Below are positions 38,823 to 47,820 of a stretch of 64,000 nucleotides of DNA, in pieces; positions within the stretch are counted from its first letter, which is position 1, and every line of letters starts with the position of its first letter. The notes below the pieces were generated by a model. It was not told the origin of the DNA, searched no databases, and worked only from the letters and a program-made list of their open reading frames with translations. The position numbers and the translations under genes were made by a program. The stretch comes from Bacteroidetes bacterium UBA1941 (GTDB lineage Bacteria > Bacteroidota > Bacteroidia > Chitinophagales > LD1), in the NCBI GenBank assembly GCA_002336805.1, contig DDEZ01000007.1, positions 1 through 64,000 of the forward strand, read 5' to 3'.

Positions 38823-41741
38823 ATGGCAAGTTCTGATACAAAATCCCGCAAAGAGATAAAAGCTAAGAAAAACGAGGTCACTGACACGGTCATAGCAGGT
38901 GCTGAGCCGGATGCAATAGAGGTCTATGGCAGCCGGGTGCACAATCTCAAGAATATAGATGCGGTGATACCGCGAAACCAGCTGGTGGTGATCACCGGCC
39001 TGAGCGGTAGTGGCAAGTCTTCCCTCGCTTTTGACACGATATATGCCGAGGGCCAGCGCCGGTACCTGGAGAGCTTCTCTGCTTATGCACGCCAGTTTAT
39101 AGGCGGTCTGGAGCGCCCCGATGTAGACAAGATCACCGGCCTCAGCCCTGTGATCTCTATAGAGCAAAAGTCTACCAACCGCAATCCCCGGTCTACCGTA
39201 GGTACAGTGACGGAGATTTATGACTTTATCCGTCTGCTGTATGCCCGTACATCTGAGGCCTACTCGTATGTGACAGGCAAGAAGATGGTCAAATTTACCG
39301 AAGAGCAGATCATAGATAACCTGCTGACCCAGCACAAGGGCCGCAAAATGACCATTCTGGCACCTGTTGTAAGGGGGCGCAAGGGCCATTATCGTGAGCT
39401 TTTTGAGAATATCCGCAAACAAGGCTACCTGAAAGTACGTGTGGACGGTGAGATAGTAGAGGTCAAGCCCAAAATGCAGCTCGACAGGTTTAAGATACAT
39501 GATATAGAACTGATCATAGACCGCCTGGCCATGGAGGCGGACAGTAAGGACCGTATCCGCCAGTCGGTACAGCTAGCTATGAAACAGGGCAAGGGCCTTA
39601 TTCAACTACTGGATGCGGACAGTAATGCCCTGTCTACCTTCTCAAAGCACCTGATGTGCACGGAGTCGGGTATATCCTACGAGGAGCCATCGCCTAATAC
39701 GTTTTCATTCAACTCGCCATACGGTGCCTGCCCGGTATGCAATGGACTGGGTGTGACCTATGAGGTACGCAAGCAGATCATCATACCTGATGAAACGGTC
39801 TCTATCAATAAGGGAGGTATCCTGCCTATCGGCGAAGCGCGGGACAATTTCATTTTCAAGGAGCTGACCAAGTTGTCCAAGCAGTATAAGTTTTCTTTGT
39901 CCTCCCCCATCCACTCGATACCCGAAGAGGCACTTAATATGATCCTCTACGGCTCTAAAGAAGAGATGGAGGAAGATGATGAAGCTATAGAGATACTGGA
40001 CTTTGACGACCGCTGGTACACACTGGAGAAAGGCGGCCTGGCCGGTATGCTGAAGCGCTGCTTCAAATACACTACATCTGAGAGTATCCGGTCATGGGCA
40101 GAGGACTATATGGACAAGGTGGCCTGCCACGAATGCCACGGCACTCGCCTGCGCAAGGAATCACTCTGGTTTAAAATAGACAATCGCAACATAGGCGAAC
40201 TGGCAAACTGGGACCTGGACGTACTGGCAGACTGGTTTAAAGACCTGGAGAGCCGGATGAATGATAAGCAGCGGACCATAGCCCGTGATTTATTGAAAGA
40301 GATCCGCACACGTATCCAGTTTATACTCGACGTAGGCCTGGAGTACCTGACCCTGCACCGCCCGGCCAAAACGCTGAGCGGCGGCGAGGCGCAGCGTATC
40401 CGTCTGGCCACACAGATCGGATCACAGCTATCAGGCATCACCTACATACTGGATGAGCCGAGCATAGGCCTACATCAGCGGGATAACAGGCAGCTGATAC
40501 AAGCACTGCGCAAGCTGAGCGATGCACCTAATACGGTGCTGGTAGTGGAGCACGACAAAGAGATCATGCTGGAAAGTGACTACATACTCGATATCGGTCC
40601 GGGTGCCGGCGAGCATGGGGGCCGCATCATAGCGCAGGGTACGCCAAAAGAGTTTATCAAGCAGAAATCTGTGACAGCCCAATACCTCGCTGACAAGATA
40701 TCTATACCAGTGCCTGCAGAGCGCCGCAAAGGCAACGGCAACAATCTGGAGCTGAAAGGCGCTACGGGCAATAACCTCAGGAATATTTCTGTGAAGTTTC
40801 CTTTAGGGACCTTCATCGGTGTGACGGGCGTATCTGGCAGTGGCAAGAGTACCCTGATCAATGAAACGCTCTACCCGATCTTATCAAAATACTTCTATCG
40901 CAGCAATCTGAAGCCGCTAGCCTACAAAGAGATTAAGGGCCTGGAGCACATAGACAAGGTGATAGAGATAGACCAGACGCCGATAGGCCGGACACCGCGC
41001 TCCAACCCAGTCACTTACATCAAAGTATTTGACGAGATCAGAAAGCTGTATGCCATGCTGCCGGAGGCCAAGATCCGTGGCTACGCGGCGGGTAGATTCT
41101 CTTTTAACGTAAAAGGAGGCCGCTGCGAGGAGTGCCAGGGTGGTGGTATGAAGGTGATAGAGATGAACTTCCTGCCGGATGTAGAGGTGCTATGTGAGAA
41201 ATGCAACGGCAAACGCTATAACCGCGAGACCCTGGAAGTGCGCTATAAGGGAAAGTCTATCAATGACGTGCTGAATATGACAGTAGAAGACTCTCTGGAG
41301 TTTTTTGAAAACATCCCATCTATCTATCCTAAGCTGAAAACGCTGCACGATGTAGGTCTGGGCTATCTGAGGCTGGGCCAGTCATCTACTACGCTGAGTG
41401 GTGGTGAGGCGCAGCGCGTGAAACTCTCTGCGGAGCTGAGCAAGAAAGATACAGGCAAGACATTCTACATACTGGATGAGCCGACCACCGGTTTGCATTT
41501 TCAGGATATCAAGATACTACTGGATGTGCTGAACCGGCTGATAGACCGCGGTAATACGGTGCTCGTGATAGAGCACAATATGGATGTGATCAAGGTGGCA
41601 GACTATCTGATAGATATAGGCCTGGAGGGAGGCGCCAAGGGCGGTACAGTAGTAGCGCAGGGCACACCTGAGCAGGTAGCTAAAAACAAGGAATCTCATA
41701 CAGCCAAATTCCTCAGAGAAGAACTGAAGATAAAAGCTTAA
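38823..41741 (+). CDS. uvrA: Excinuclease ABC subunit A
   Basis: The damage-sensing ATPase of nucleotide excision repair; with UvrB it scans DNA for lesions. It has 972 residues, slightly longer than usual because of a charged N-terminal extension (1-35). Both ABC ATPase modules are present: Walker A GLSGSGKSS and GVSGSGKST; signature LSGGEAQRIRLA and LSGGEAQRVKLS; Walker B YILDEPSIGLH and YILDEPTTGLH. The zinc-binding Cys motifs CPVCNGLG, CHECHG, CEECQGGG and CEKCNGKR are all intact. It is a single gene, convergent with the DUF4056-like gene. Together with mfd and the UvrD-like helicase in this window it covers much of excision repair. Confidence 0.98.
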   Translation: MASSDTKSRKEIKAKKNEVTDTVIAGAEPDAIEVYGSRVHNLKNIDAVIPRNQLVVITGLSGSGKSSLAFDTIYAEGQRRYLESFSAYARQFIGGLERPDVDKITGLSPVISIEQKSTNRNPRSTVGTVTEIYDFIRLLYARTSEAYSYVTGKKMVKFTEEQIIDNLLTQHKGRKMTILAPVVRGRKGHYRELFENIRKQGYLKVRVDGEIVEVKPKMQLDRFKIHDIELIIDRLAMEADSKDRIRQSVQLAMKQGKGLIQLLDADSNALSTFSKHLMCTESGISYEEPSPNTFSFNSPYGACPVCNGLGVTYEVRKQIIIPDETVSINKGGILPIGEARDNFIFKELTKLSKQYKFSLSSPIHSIPEEALNMILYGSKEEMEEDDEAIEILDFDDRWYTLEKGGLAGMLKRCFKYTTSESIRSWAEDYMDKVACHECHGTRLRKESLWFKIDNRNIGELANWDLDVLADWFKDLESRMNDKQRTIARDLLKEIRTRIQFILDVGLEYLTLHRPAKTLSGGEAQRIRLATQIGSQLSGITYILDEPSIGLHQRDNRQLIQALRKLSDAPNTVLVVEHDKEIMLESDYILDIGPGAGEHGGRIIAQGTPKEFIKQKSVTAQYLADKISIPVPAERRKGNGNNLELKGATGNNLRNISVKFPLGTFIGVTGVSGSGKSTLINETLYPILSKYFYRSNLKPLAYKEIKGLEHIDKVIEIDQTPIGRTPRSNPVTYIKVFDEIRKLYAMLPEAKIRGYAAGRFSFNVKGGRCEECQGGGMKVIEMNFLPDVEVLCEKCNGKRYNRETLEVRYKGKSINDVLNMTVEDSLEFFENIPSIYPKLKTLHDVGLGYLRLGQSSTTLSGGEAQRVKLSAELSKKDTGKTFYILDEPTTGLHFQDIKILLDVLNRLIDRGNTVLVIEHNMDVIKVADYLIDIGLEGGAKGGTVVAQGTPEQVAKNKESHTAKFLREELKIKA

Positions 41742-41749
41742 CGCTTTTA
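41731..41749. terminator. AT-rich hairpin between uvrA and the convergent gene
   Basis: TAAAAGC-TTAAC-GCTTTTA is a perfect seven-pair inverted repeat that includes the uvrA stop codon and touches the end of the convergent gene. It could stop transcription from either side, but it is AT-rich and short. Confidence 0.35.
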
Positions 41750-42970
41750 GAAAATCACCTTTTTGAGATGCTTGTAGTGCTTTTCGGGGTCTTTCCTGTC
41801 CCTGCGGGAAAAACCGGGCGTAAGTTCTTTCTGCATCTCGCGTGCTACAAAATCCCGGATCCTGGCCATATCCTTTGATATAAAGGTCTTGAAAGGAGGA
41901 TGTAATTGCTTCTTTCCATTCTTGCTATAAAATAAAAGGCTATCAGGATGGATGGTAAAGGTGTAATAGCTGTAGTAGCTTGCCCCTGATTTAGCTTTGG
42001 CCGGTACAGGCCAGACCTGGGGTTGAGTATTGACCAGGCATCCCAGCTTCTCCTCATGAGGCACCAGCCATGGGGTGATATTGGGGCCTATATTGATAGA
42101 GCGCTTGAATACGTAGCGTTCGTCACGGAATATCACCTTGCTGTCCCACCAGACATCGCGGTTTCGATCTGCCTCCGGCAAATCAATCTGCTTGGCACGG
42201 TCTACTATATCATAGGCCTCCTTTGTCTCTTTCTTTGACTTCACAGGCTCTAGTGAGGTGATCATTTTTTGTATCTCGTCTGAGGCGATCTCTGAGTAGG
42301 TGAGATTTTCGCGCTTTGTCAGGATGCGGAGGGTAATGTTTCGACCGATGCGCGTGCCGAGACAGTTGGAGTAAGTATCCTCGGGAGTAAAACACGACTG
42401 GCGCTCGTCAAAAGTATAGTTGGGCTGGTGATAGTGCCAGCTGGCTATCTCATGCCACTCCAGCCGCTCAAAGGCGATCTTCTGCGCCATAGCGGCAATA
42501 TCATCCAAGGGGAGGGTACTGACCCCTTTTAAATCGAGACGTAATTCGCCTCCTTCGTAAGGCAGGTCAAAGCCTTTGGGCTCGGTGATCATTTTGAAGG
42601 TCAGGAATACTGCCCAGTCTGCAGCAGCCCGCATATGCGAGAAGTCGATGAAGCCGCCACGACAGGTATAGAGTGCGCCGTTCTTTTCCTTGATATCAGG
42701 TTTCCCAAAAGAATGCTCGCCGTAGTCATTGGGTTCTACAAAGTCGGTGATGGGGAATAACGGAACAGTGAAAAAAGACAGACCGTATCCAAACTGGGAG
42801 AAATTGCGGCGCTTTTTGCCTTCGGGGTCAGTCAGCTGCTCTGAGAAGTGTGCTTTGATATATTCCGCGTTAGATTCCTTTGCACCTTGGGTATCAGTAG
42901 CAGCGTGTAGATGAATACAAAAAGTGAGATATGAAATGATCCCAAAGAAACGCAGAGTATTTTTTCGCAT
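41747..42970 (-). CDS. Exported protein, possibly DUF4056 family
   Basis: A 407-residue protein with a signal peptide (about 1-24, ending LHAATD). The central part has many conserved-looking polar residues: CRGGFIDFSHMRAAADWAVFL, FERLEWHEIASWHYH, FTPEDTYSNCLGTRIG. This His/Glu-rich pattern matches my recollection of DUF4056, a family of unknown function in which 'GFIDxxHxRxxADW' and 'SPEDxYSNxLG' are typical; the match is from memory. The His and Glu in EWHE and HYHQ could bind metal. The C-terminus is strongly basic. It starts 57 bp after the stop of the GldM-C-like gene and may share its transcript. Confidence 0.65.
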   Translation of the reverse strand: MRKNTLRFFGIISYLTFCIHLHAATDTQGAKESNAEYIKAHFSEQLTDPEGKKRRNFSQFGYGLSFFTVPLFPITDFVEPNDYGEHSFGKPDIKEKNGALYTCRGGFIDFSHMRAAADWAVFLTFKMITEPKGFDLPYEGGELRLDLKGVSTLPLDDIAAMAQKIAFERLEWHEIASWHYHQPNYTFDERQSCFTPEDTYSNCLGTRIGRNITLRILTKRENLTYSEIASDEIQKMITSLEPVKSKKETKEAYDIVDRAKQIDLPEADRNRDVWWDSKVIFRDERYVFKRSINIGPNITPWLVPHEEKLGCLVNTQPQVWPVPAKAKSGASYYSYYTFTIHPDSLLFYSKNGKKQLHPPFKTFISKDMARIRDFVAREMQKELTPGFSRRDRKDPEKHYKHLKKVIF

Positions 42971-43027
42971 GGCTTAGGCAGTTTTTCCCCAACTGCCTGA
43001 TAGGCCAAATTCTGTGCCGTTTATGCC

Positions 43028-43747
43028 TTACTCACTGACTGTCAGGGTATAGGTCAGGTCACCATAGGGTGTGATATGATCGCTCCGGTCGGCATCTATC
43101 CATAGCGTCTCCATAGCTGTGATATAGATACGATCACCCGGCTGAGCCTTAGATAATGTCTGCTTTACTTTATCTGACAGATAGTTCAACGCAGAGTGAG
43201 CTACTATGGCAAAGGTATCGTGCATGAGTGTGATCTTGCACATCAGGTTGCGCCGTATGGCGGCCGGGGGGATCTTGCCATCAAATAGAGAAAGCATACT
43301 GGCTGAGCGGAGTTTGCCCACCGGGATCGTACCATTATCTGCCAGCGTATCCTTGCCCAGAAATAAGATCACAGGAGACGGTTTTACGCTGCCGGGCACA
43401 TTGGGGACATAGTCAGTGTACCTGATAGTAGCTACGATCTTGTAGTCCTGCGTAGCCAGTACTTTGTTTTTATCATCCAGTATGCGGATGGTGCCCCTAC
43501 TGGAGCCAGAGCCTACTACTGTGACTTTTAGTGCCAGCGACTTTCCATCCTTGGATGGAAGTGAAGTCACCTCTCCAAAGGTAGCATCTGCTCTGGTCAC
43601 CATACCCGGCGCCAGACCTGTGACGGTAAACTCATAACTATACCCGCTATGCAATTCGCGCAGGACGGGCAGAATAGAGATCGTCCTCGGTTTGGAGACA
43701 CGTATATCGAGGTCTGCTTTCTGAGCGGCAGCAAACAGACCAATCAA
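43028..43747 (-). CDS. Exported protein resembling the C-terminal half of GldM
   Basis: A 239-residue protein with a beta-rich fold. The N-terminal half (YSYEFTVTGLAPGMVTRADA, GSGSSRGTIRILDDKNKVLA) looks like an Ig-like domain. The rest follows the pattern of the GldM C-terminal domain (PSPVILFLGKDTLADNGTIP, LRSASMLSLFDGKIP, KAQPGDRIYITAMETLW). GldM is the T9SS motor shaft that spans the periplasm; this protein lacks its transmembrane helix and first domains, so it would be a partial relative. The start is uncertain: TTG 43747 gives a very short leader, but removing one A from the A4 run at 43769-43772 would place GTG 43775 in frame and give a full signal peptide. Similarity is by eye. Confidence 0.6.
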   Translation of the reverse strand: MIGLFAAAQKADLDIRVSKPRTISILPVLRELHSGYSYEFTVTGLAPGMVTRADATFGEVTSLPSKDGKSLALKVTVVGSGSSRGTIRILDDKNKVLATQDYKIVATIRYTDYVPNVPGSVKPSPVILFLGKDTLADNGTIPVGKLRSASMLSLFDGKIPPAAIRRNLMCKITLMHDTFAIVAHSALNYLSDKVKQTLSKAQPGDRIYITAMETLWIDADRSDHITPYGDLTYTLTVSE

Positions 43748-43771
43748 TATCAGGGGAAAGGAAAACGATTT

Positions 43772-44164
43772 TCACTTGACGGCTACCTGATAGGCAGGCG
43801 CAGGTGTGAAAACTACAGGGCGCATAGAGTTTTGCCTCCATTGTTTGGTTTCTACGTTTTTTGAGTACAGCGCAATATAAGCTTTAATAGGCTGGCGGCT
43901 GCCAAACATGAGGTACTCTACGCCGTCATTGTCAGTATATCGCCCGCATTCCATGCGCAGGCACAGGATCGAATCCTGGCCGATACCTGAGCTGGGGTCA
44001 CTGATAGCTATCTGATAAAGCTGATTGATCCGGAGGGTATCAAAGCTAAACCAGCTCGTAGTGATCGGACCTGTACGCTTCCTGACCCTAAAGGTAACAT
44101 CATCGCTCTGAGCCCCGGCCATGACCGAGACCAATAAGAATAAAACAAACAACAAACGCTTCAT
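43772..44164 (-). CDS. Small exported protein of 130 residues
   Basis: I do not recognise this protein. A signal peptide ends at about residue 18 (MKRLLFVLFLLVSVMAGA). The mature part is probably all beta strands (DDVTFRVRKRTGPITTSWF, LYQIAISDPSSGIG, KAYIALYSKN). It ends in Lys-TGA at 43772; the next gene's most natural start (GTG 43775) overlaps this stop as GTGA. The pair therefore looks translationally coupled and may act in one complex with the GldM-C-like protein. It starts 150 bp from the end of the ECF-associated membrane protein gene, with a hairpin between. Confidence 0.7.
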   Translation of the reverse strand: MKRLLFVLFLLVSVMAGAQSDDVTFRVRKRTGPITTSWFSFDTLRINQLYQIAISDPSSGIGQDSILCLRMECGRYTDNDGVEYLMFGSRQPIKAYIALYSKNVETKQWRQNSMRPVVFTPAPAYQVAVK

Positions 44165-44263
44165 GTCCTACCGGGTTTAGTCAGAGTGGCTTTACTTATA
44201 TTATAACGTTGATATCGGGTGAGGAATTGCGCCTCCATCGAGCGATTCCTATTCCAAAGCAAT

Positions 44264-44289
44264 AAACCGGCACATTTCTGCGCCGGTTT
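44264..44289 (-). terminator. Hairpin after the sigma-factor operon
   Basis: AAACCGGC (44264-44271) and GCCGGTTT (44282-44289) form a perfect eight-pair stem with a ten-base loop, 28 bp past the stop codon of the gene 44318-45952. The T run after it on the minus strand is weak. Confidence 0.6.
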
Positions 44290-44317
44290 CCGTTTCCACT
44301 TGATCGTTTTGCCGGAT

Positions 44318-45952
44318 CTATATCTCCAGATATTTTTTCACCTCGTCGGTGCTCTTAAAATCTTTGTCGATGAGTTTAAACCTAAATTTCACAGTGCCCT
44401 TCTGTGCGGACTGCTGCTCTTTAAAACTGCGGGTATCCACTACGGCCAGTTTATTATCCATGGTCATAGCCCAGAGTACATTATCCTTAGATGGGTTAAA
44501 CTTGAAGCTGCTACACTCCCCTTTAGCGGCGCCATAAGGGAACACCGCGTTGCGATCCTTCTCTACCAGATTGAGGCAGGCCAGGTCCAGTTTCTCACCA
44601 GACTCACTCTCGAGGCTGGCTACTACATTGGCCTCGCGCGGCCAGGATATCGGGCTATCACAGTTATAGGTACCAAAGCGGTAGATAGACAGCGTGCGAT
44701 ATATAATCTGCGTCTTGCCCAGCGTAGCCTGATATTGGCGCTCGCGCACTTCTGCCTCGGCTATAGCTTTATCCATTTTCTCTTTCATGGCCTGTGCCTT
44801 TGCCTCGTATTCCTTGCGGGCTTTTTCTTCTGCCTCTTTGCGTGCAGTGAGTTTGGACTGATAGAGTGCAAATTTGCTATCGTACAATTTCTGCGCAGCA
44901 GGCAGGTCTTTGTCTTCCACCACCGGCGTGGCTACTACTTGCATCTTGCGGGTTCCCTTCACAAACTCGATCTGGTAGTCGATGCCTGTCAATTTTTTGA
45001 GCTTCACGTCTTCCCACTCCGCTTTAGCAGAGTTTTTATCGAAGTTCAGTTCATCTTTCACCTGAAAGCGTACATTCTGATACATGGCTATCTCGGGAAA
45101 TTCATTCGCATCAACTACGATATGAAATTTGGTTTTCGCCTTGTCAGCCTTTGCTATGGGCATTGGTTTTTCCTTTTCGACTTCATGCACTGCTGCAGTC
45201 GCCTTTTTTAGCTGCTGTTCGCTTTGAGTGACGGCGGGATCCGATTTTGTAGCCCCCATATCTGATGAGAGACTTGCCATAGCATCTGTGGAATCAGACA
45301 GGCCTACTGGCATAAGGTTCGTTTTATTGAGATTTACCCATTTCCTCTCTGTAGTGTCCAGATAGTAGGTATTGTACCGATCCTCTGATGTATTGGAAAC
45401 CATCTGTACCTCTATAGGCTTTCCAGGATTGGCTGTCAGCTCTTTGCCATTCTGCCAGGCTGTGATCTCCATCATGCCGGCAGATTCGAAAACATATTTT
45501 TGACCGGCAGAGTCGTAGATCATAGGGATACCGCTGAGGAATATGTCTTTCTGGTCATGAAACTCGCGGTAGCGGAGCGTGACCTTGCCTGATACATCCT
45601 GTCCATCTGCGGTGCGGAAGGCATCTGCAGGTACATGCAGGCGTGAGCCACTACTGTAGGTGAGGTCTGTGACCGAGTCGGCATCTACCGTGAAAGAATC
45701 ACGGGCGATATCTGCCTGCGTTACGGGCGGTGCTATATAGGCCTGTGGTGTCGCCTTGTCCTCACCAAATAGCATCACGAGCGATACTGCTGTGGCTATG
45801 ATAACTGCGGAACTCCCGGCAAAGAACCGGCCCGTGCGGTAAAAGGGAATCTTGACTGCCCGGTAGGTGTGGAGCAGTTTGTGAAAATCCCTGGCTGACG
45901 ACAGGTCCGCGTCTGTCAGCGGCGGTTGATTTCTATTGATCCTGTATTTCAT
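44318..45952 (-). CDS. One-pass membrane protein encoded with an ECF sigma factor
   Basis: A 544-residue protein: cytoplasmic N-terminus (1-42), one transmembrane helix (about 44-63, SSAVIIATAVSLVMLF) and a large extracytoplasmic part. The latter begins with a ZU5-like beta domain (about 90-210: GSRLHVPADAFRTADGQDVS, VTLRYREFHDQKDIFLSGIP, FESAGMMEITAWQNGKELTA). It continues with a Lys/Glu/Ala-rich coiled coil (about 340-400) and a final beta region. It lies 66 bp downstream of the sigma gene and is the only other member of that unit. An anti-sigma or signal-sensing role is suggested by position and topology, but the 42-residue cytoplasmic part has no zinc-binding anti-sigma motif (HXXXCXXC), so this is a guess. 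Confidence 0.7.
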   Translation of the reverse strand: MKYRINRNQPPLTDADLSSARDFHKLLHTYRAVKIPFYRTGRFFAGSSAVIIATAVSLVMLFGEDKATPQAYIAPPVTQADIARDSFTVDADSVTDLTYSSGSRLHVPADAFRTADGQDVSGKVTLRYREFHDQKDIFLSGIPMIYDSAGQKYVFESAGMMEITAWQNGKELTANPGKPIEVQMVSNTSEDRYNTYYLDTTERKWVNLNKTNLMPVGLSDSTDAMASLSSDMGATKSDPAVTQSEQQLKKATAAVHEVEKEKPMPIAKADKAKTKFHIVVDANEFPEIAMYQNVRFQVKDELNFDKNSAKAEWEDVKLKKLTGIDYQIEFVKGTRKMQVVATPVVEDKDLPAAQKLYDSKFALYQSKLTARKEAEEKARKEYEAKAQAMKEKMDKAIAEAEVRERQYQATLGKTQIIYRTLSIYRFGTYNCDSPISWPREANVVASLESESGEKLDLACLNLVEKDRNAVFPYGAAKGECSSFKFNPSKDNVLWAMTMDNKLAVVDTRSFKEQQSAQKGTVKFRFKLIDKDFKSTDEVKKYLEI

Positions 45953-46018
45953 TTTTATATCCTGACCCGATAGGGTATTGGTCTCTCTTTTGGTTTATAA
46001 AAGTTTTATCGATAGTGG

Positions 46019-46624
46019 TCATTTTCTATCCATGATGCCCTTGAGCTTATCCAGCAGCCTGTAGACTTTCATCTTGACCGCAGACTCATTGCTGTCGCGT
46101 ATCTCGGCGATCTCTTTGAAGGGGCGTTTCTCAAAAAAGCGCATCTCTAGCACCTGTACATCGTCCTCCTCCAGGTGCTGCATAGCAGCCAGGAGCATCT
46201 CCTCGCGCTCCTCAGAGTATGGCTCCTGGAGCTCGTCCATCATACCGACCATGCCAGCATCATCTATATTGATCGTGCGTTGATTTTTTGTTTTGCGGTA
46301 GCGGGTGTTGATCTCATTCAGCGCTATCCGGTACAGCCAGGAGGAGAATGGGAAACCCCTCGGCTCATAGCGATCCAGCGCTATCATAGCCTGTAGAAAT
46401 ACCTGCTGGGTCATATCCAGCGCCTCCTCACGGCTGCCCATACGCTGGTAGATGAAGCGAGCCAACTGGTCGTGATACTTGGTATAAAGAGCGGCAAACT
46501 GGCTACGGTCAGCCTGGGCAGCGAGGACCATCTGGTCATCTGCCGATAGGTGGGGGGCGGTTTCCTCTATGGTTCCAGGCATGGGCGTGATCTGTCGGGT
46601 TGTGGCTTGCATAGTGTACTGCAC
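46019..46624 (-). CDS. RNA polymerase sigma factor, ECF family
   Basis: A 201-residue alternative sigma factor. Region 2 spans about 42-110 (FAALYTKYHDQLARFIYQRM, EEALDMTQQVFLQAMIALDR, FSSWLYRIALNEINTRYRK) and region 4 about 140-198 (LLAAMQHLEEDDVQVLEMRF, FKEIAEIRDSNESAVKMKVYR). The first 30 residues are a short extension. The frame opens with GTG 46624; ATG 46612 (MQATTRQ) is equally possible. It heads the two-gene unit with the membrane protein at 44318-45952. The target promoters and the signal are unknown. Confidence 0.93.
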   Translation of the reverse strand: MQYTMQATTRQITPMPGTIEETAPHLSADDQMVLAAQADRSQFAALYTKYHDQLARFIYQRMGSREEALDMTQQVFLQAMIALDRYEPRGFPFSSWLYRIALNEINTRYRKTKNQRTINIDDAGMVGMMDELQEPYSEEREEMLLAAMQHLEEDDVQVLEMRFFEKRPFKEIAEIRDSNESAVKMKVYRLLDKLKGIMDRK

Positions 46625-46725
46625 AGCGGTGCTTTTGCTATGTATAATGCCCTACGAAGGGCAAAGTCACAAGAAAAACGCAGAAAAATAAACTTTTGTA
46701 TGCAGCAAGGGCATAGGACCTCCTA

Positions 46726-47784
46726 TCAGGCGTCGCGGTCCTCGCTGAGACGTACCTTTTCTATCGGATTGGCAGTCATTTCTTTGTACTGGCTTCGATG
46801 GTGATAGATATCGATGGCCTCGTGGATAGCTGCTCTGAATGAATCAGTACTTGCCATATCTTTACCTGCGATATCGTAGCCGGTGCCATGGTCGGGTGAG
46901 GTACGGATCACCTTGATACCCGCAGTATAGTTGACTCCGGAGCCAAAGGCTATCGTCTTGAATGGTATCAGGCCCTGATCGTGATACATGGCCAGTACGG
47001 CGTCAAATTTGGCATAAGAGCCGGCACCAAAAAAGCCGTCTGCGGGATATGGACCCATGCATAGGATCCCCTTGTCACGGGCCTTGATCACTGCCGGAGC
47101 GATGATCTCTTTTTCCTCTTTGCCCAGCAGGCCATTGTCTCCTGAGTGCGGGTTGAGGCCCAGCACAGCTATACGCGGCTTCTGTATGAGGAAGTCTTGC
47201 TTCAGCGTCTTATTGAGCATCTCAAGCTTGGCTATGATCTGCACCATGTCGATCTTGCCCGGCACTTCTTTCAGAGACAGGTGATTGCTCATCAGGCCTA
47301 CCCGCAGGCGGTCACTGGTTAGGAGCATGAGGGAGTTTTCACTACCTGCCTTTACGGAGATGTACTCTGTTTGCCCCTTGAAACCAGCGTAATGCTGGCT
47401 CACGGTCTCTTTATTGAGCGGACCAGTGACCAGCACATCTATCTGGCCGGCTACGAGGTCTTCTGTCGCTTTATTAAGCGCCAGCAGGGCTTTTGCGCCC
47501 GCGTCTGAGGTAGCCTCGCCGGGTGTGATATTGACGTGCTCCTCCCAGCAGCTGATCACATTTGCCATCTTAGGATTCAGGTCCTCCAGCCCCTTCACCT
47601 CGTGTGACTGGAAATGCTGGGACCTCATATGCTTGGCAAAGAAAGACAAGACAGATTTGTGACCATAGATCACAAAATCAGCATTGCGAAACATGCGCTC
47701 ATCCTCCAGTGTACGGATGATGACCTCCGGACCGATACCATTGTAATCGCCTATCGTAATGCCTACTATCAGTTTCCTATCCAT
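46726..47784 (-). CDS. pdxA: 4-hydroxythreonine-4-phosphate dehydrogenase
   Basis: Oxidises 4-phosphohydroxy-L-threonine in the DXP-dependent route to pyridoxal phosphate. At 352 residues it has the family's usual length and motifs: IVGITIGDYNGIGPEVIIRT at the start, LVTGPLNKE in the middle, metal-binding His in MYHDQGLIPFK, and TSPDHGTGYDIAGK near the end. It is a single gene, 36 bp after the leucyl aminopeptidase gene on the same strand, so read-through is likely. No other pyridoxine genes are nearby. Confidence 0.96.
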   Translation of the reverse strand: MDRKLIVGITIGDYNGIGPEVIIRTLEDERMFRNADFVIYGHKSVLSFFAKHMRSQHFQSHEVKGLEDLNPKMANVISCWEEHVNITPGEATSDAGAKALLALNKATEDLVAGQIDVLVTGPLNKETVSQHYAGFKGQTEYISVKAGSENSLMLLTSDRLRVGLMSNHLSLKEVPGKIDMVQIIAKLEMLNKTLKQDFLIQKPRIAVLGLNPHSGDNGLLGKEEKEIIAPAVIKARDKGILCMGPYPADGFFGAGSYAKFDAVLAMYHDQGLIPFKTIAFGSGVNYTAGIKVIRTSPDHGTGYDIAGKDMASTDSFRAAIHEAIDIYHHRSQYKEMTANPIEKVRLSEDRDA

Positions 47785-47820
47785 AATACCTACACGGCCT
47801 CAAGCGAGGCAAATCTCAGA

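Noticed and set aside
44165..44317. Possible small RNA or gene between the sigma operon and the small exported protein
   Set aside because: Only a terminator-like hairpin (44264-44289) is visible; no promoter or coding frame.
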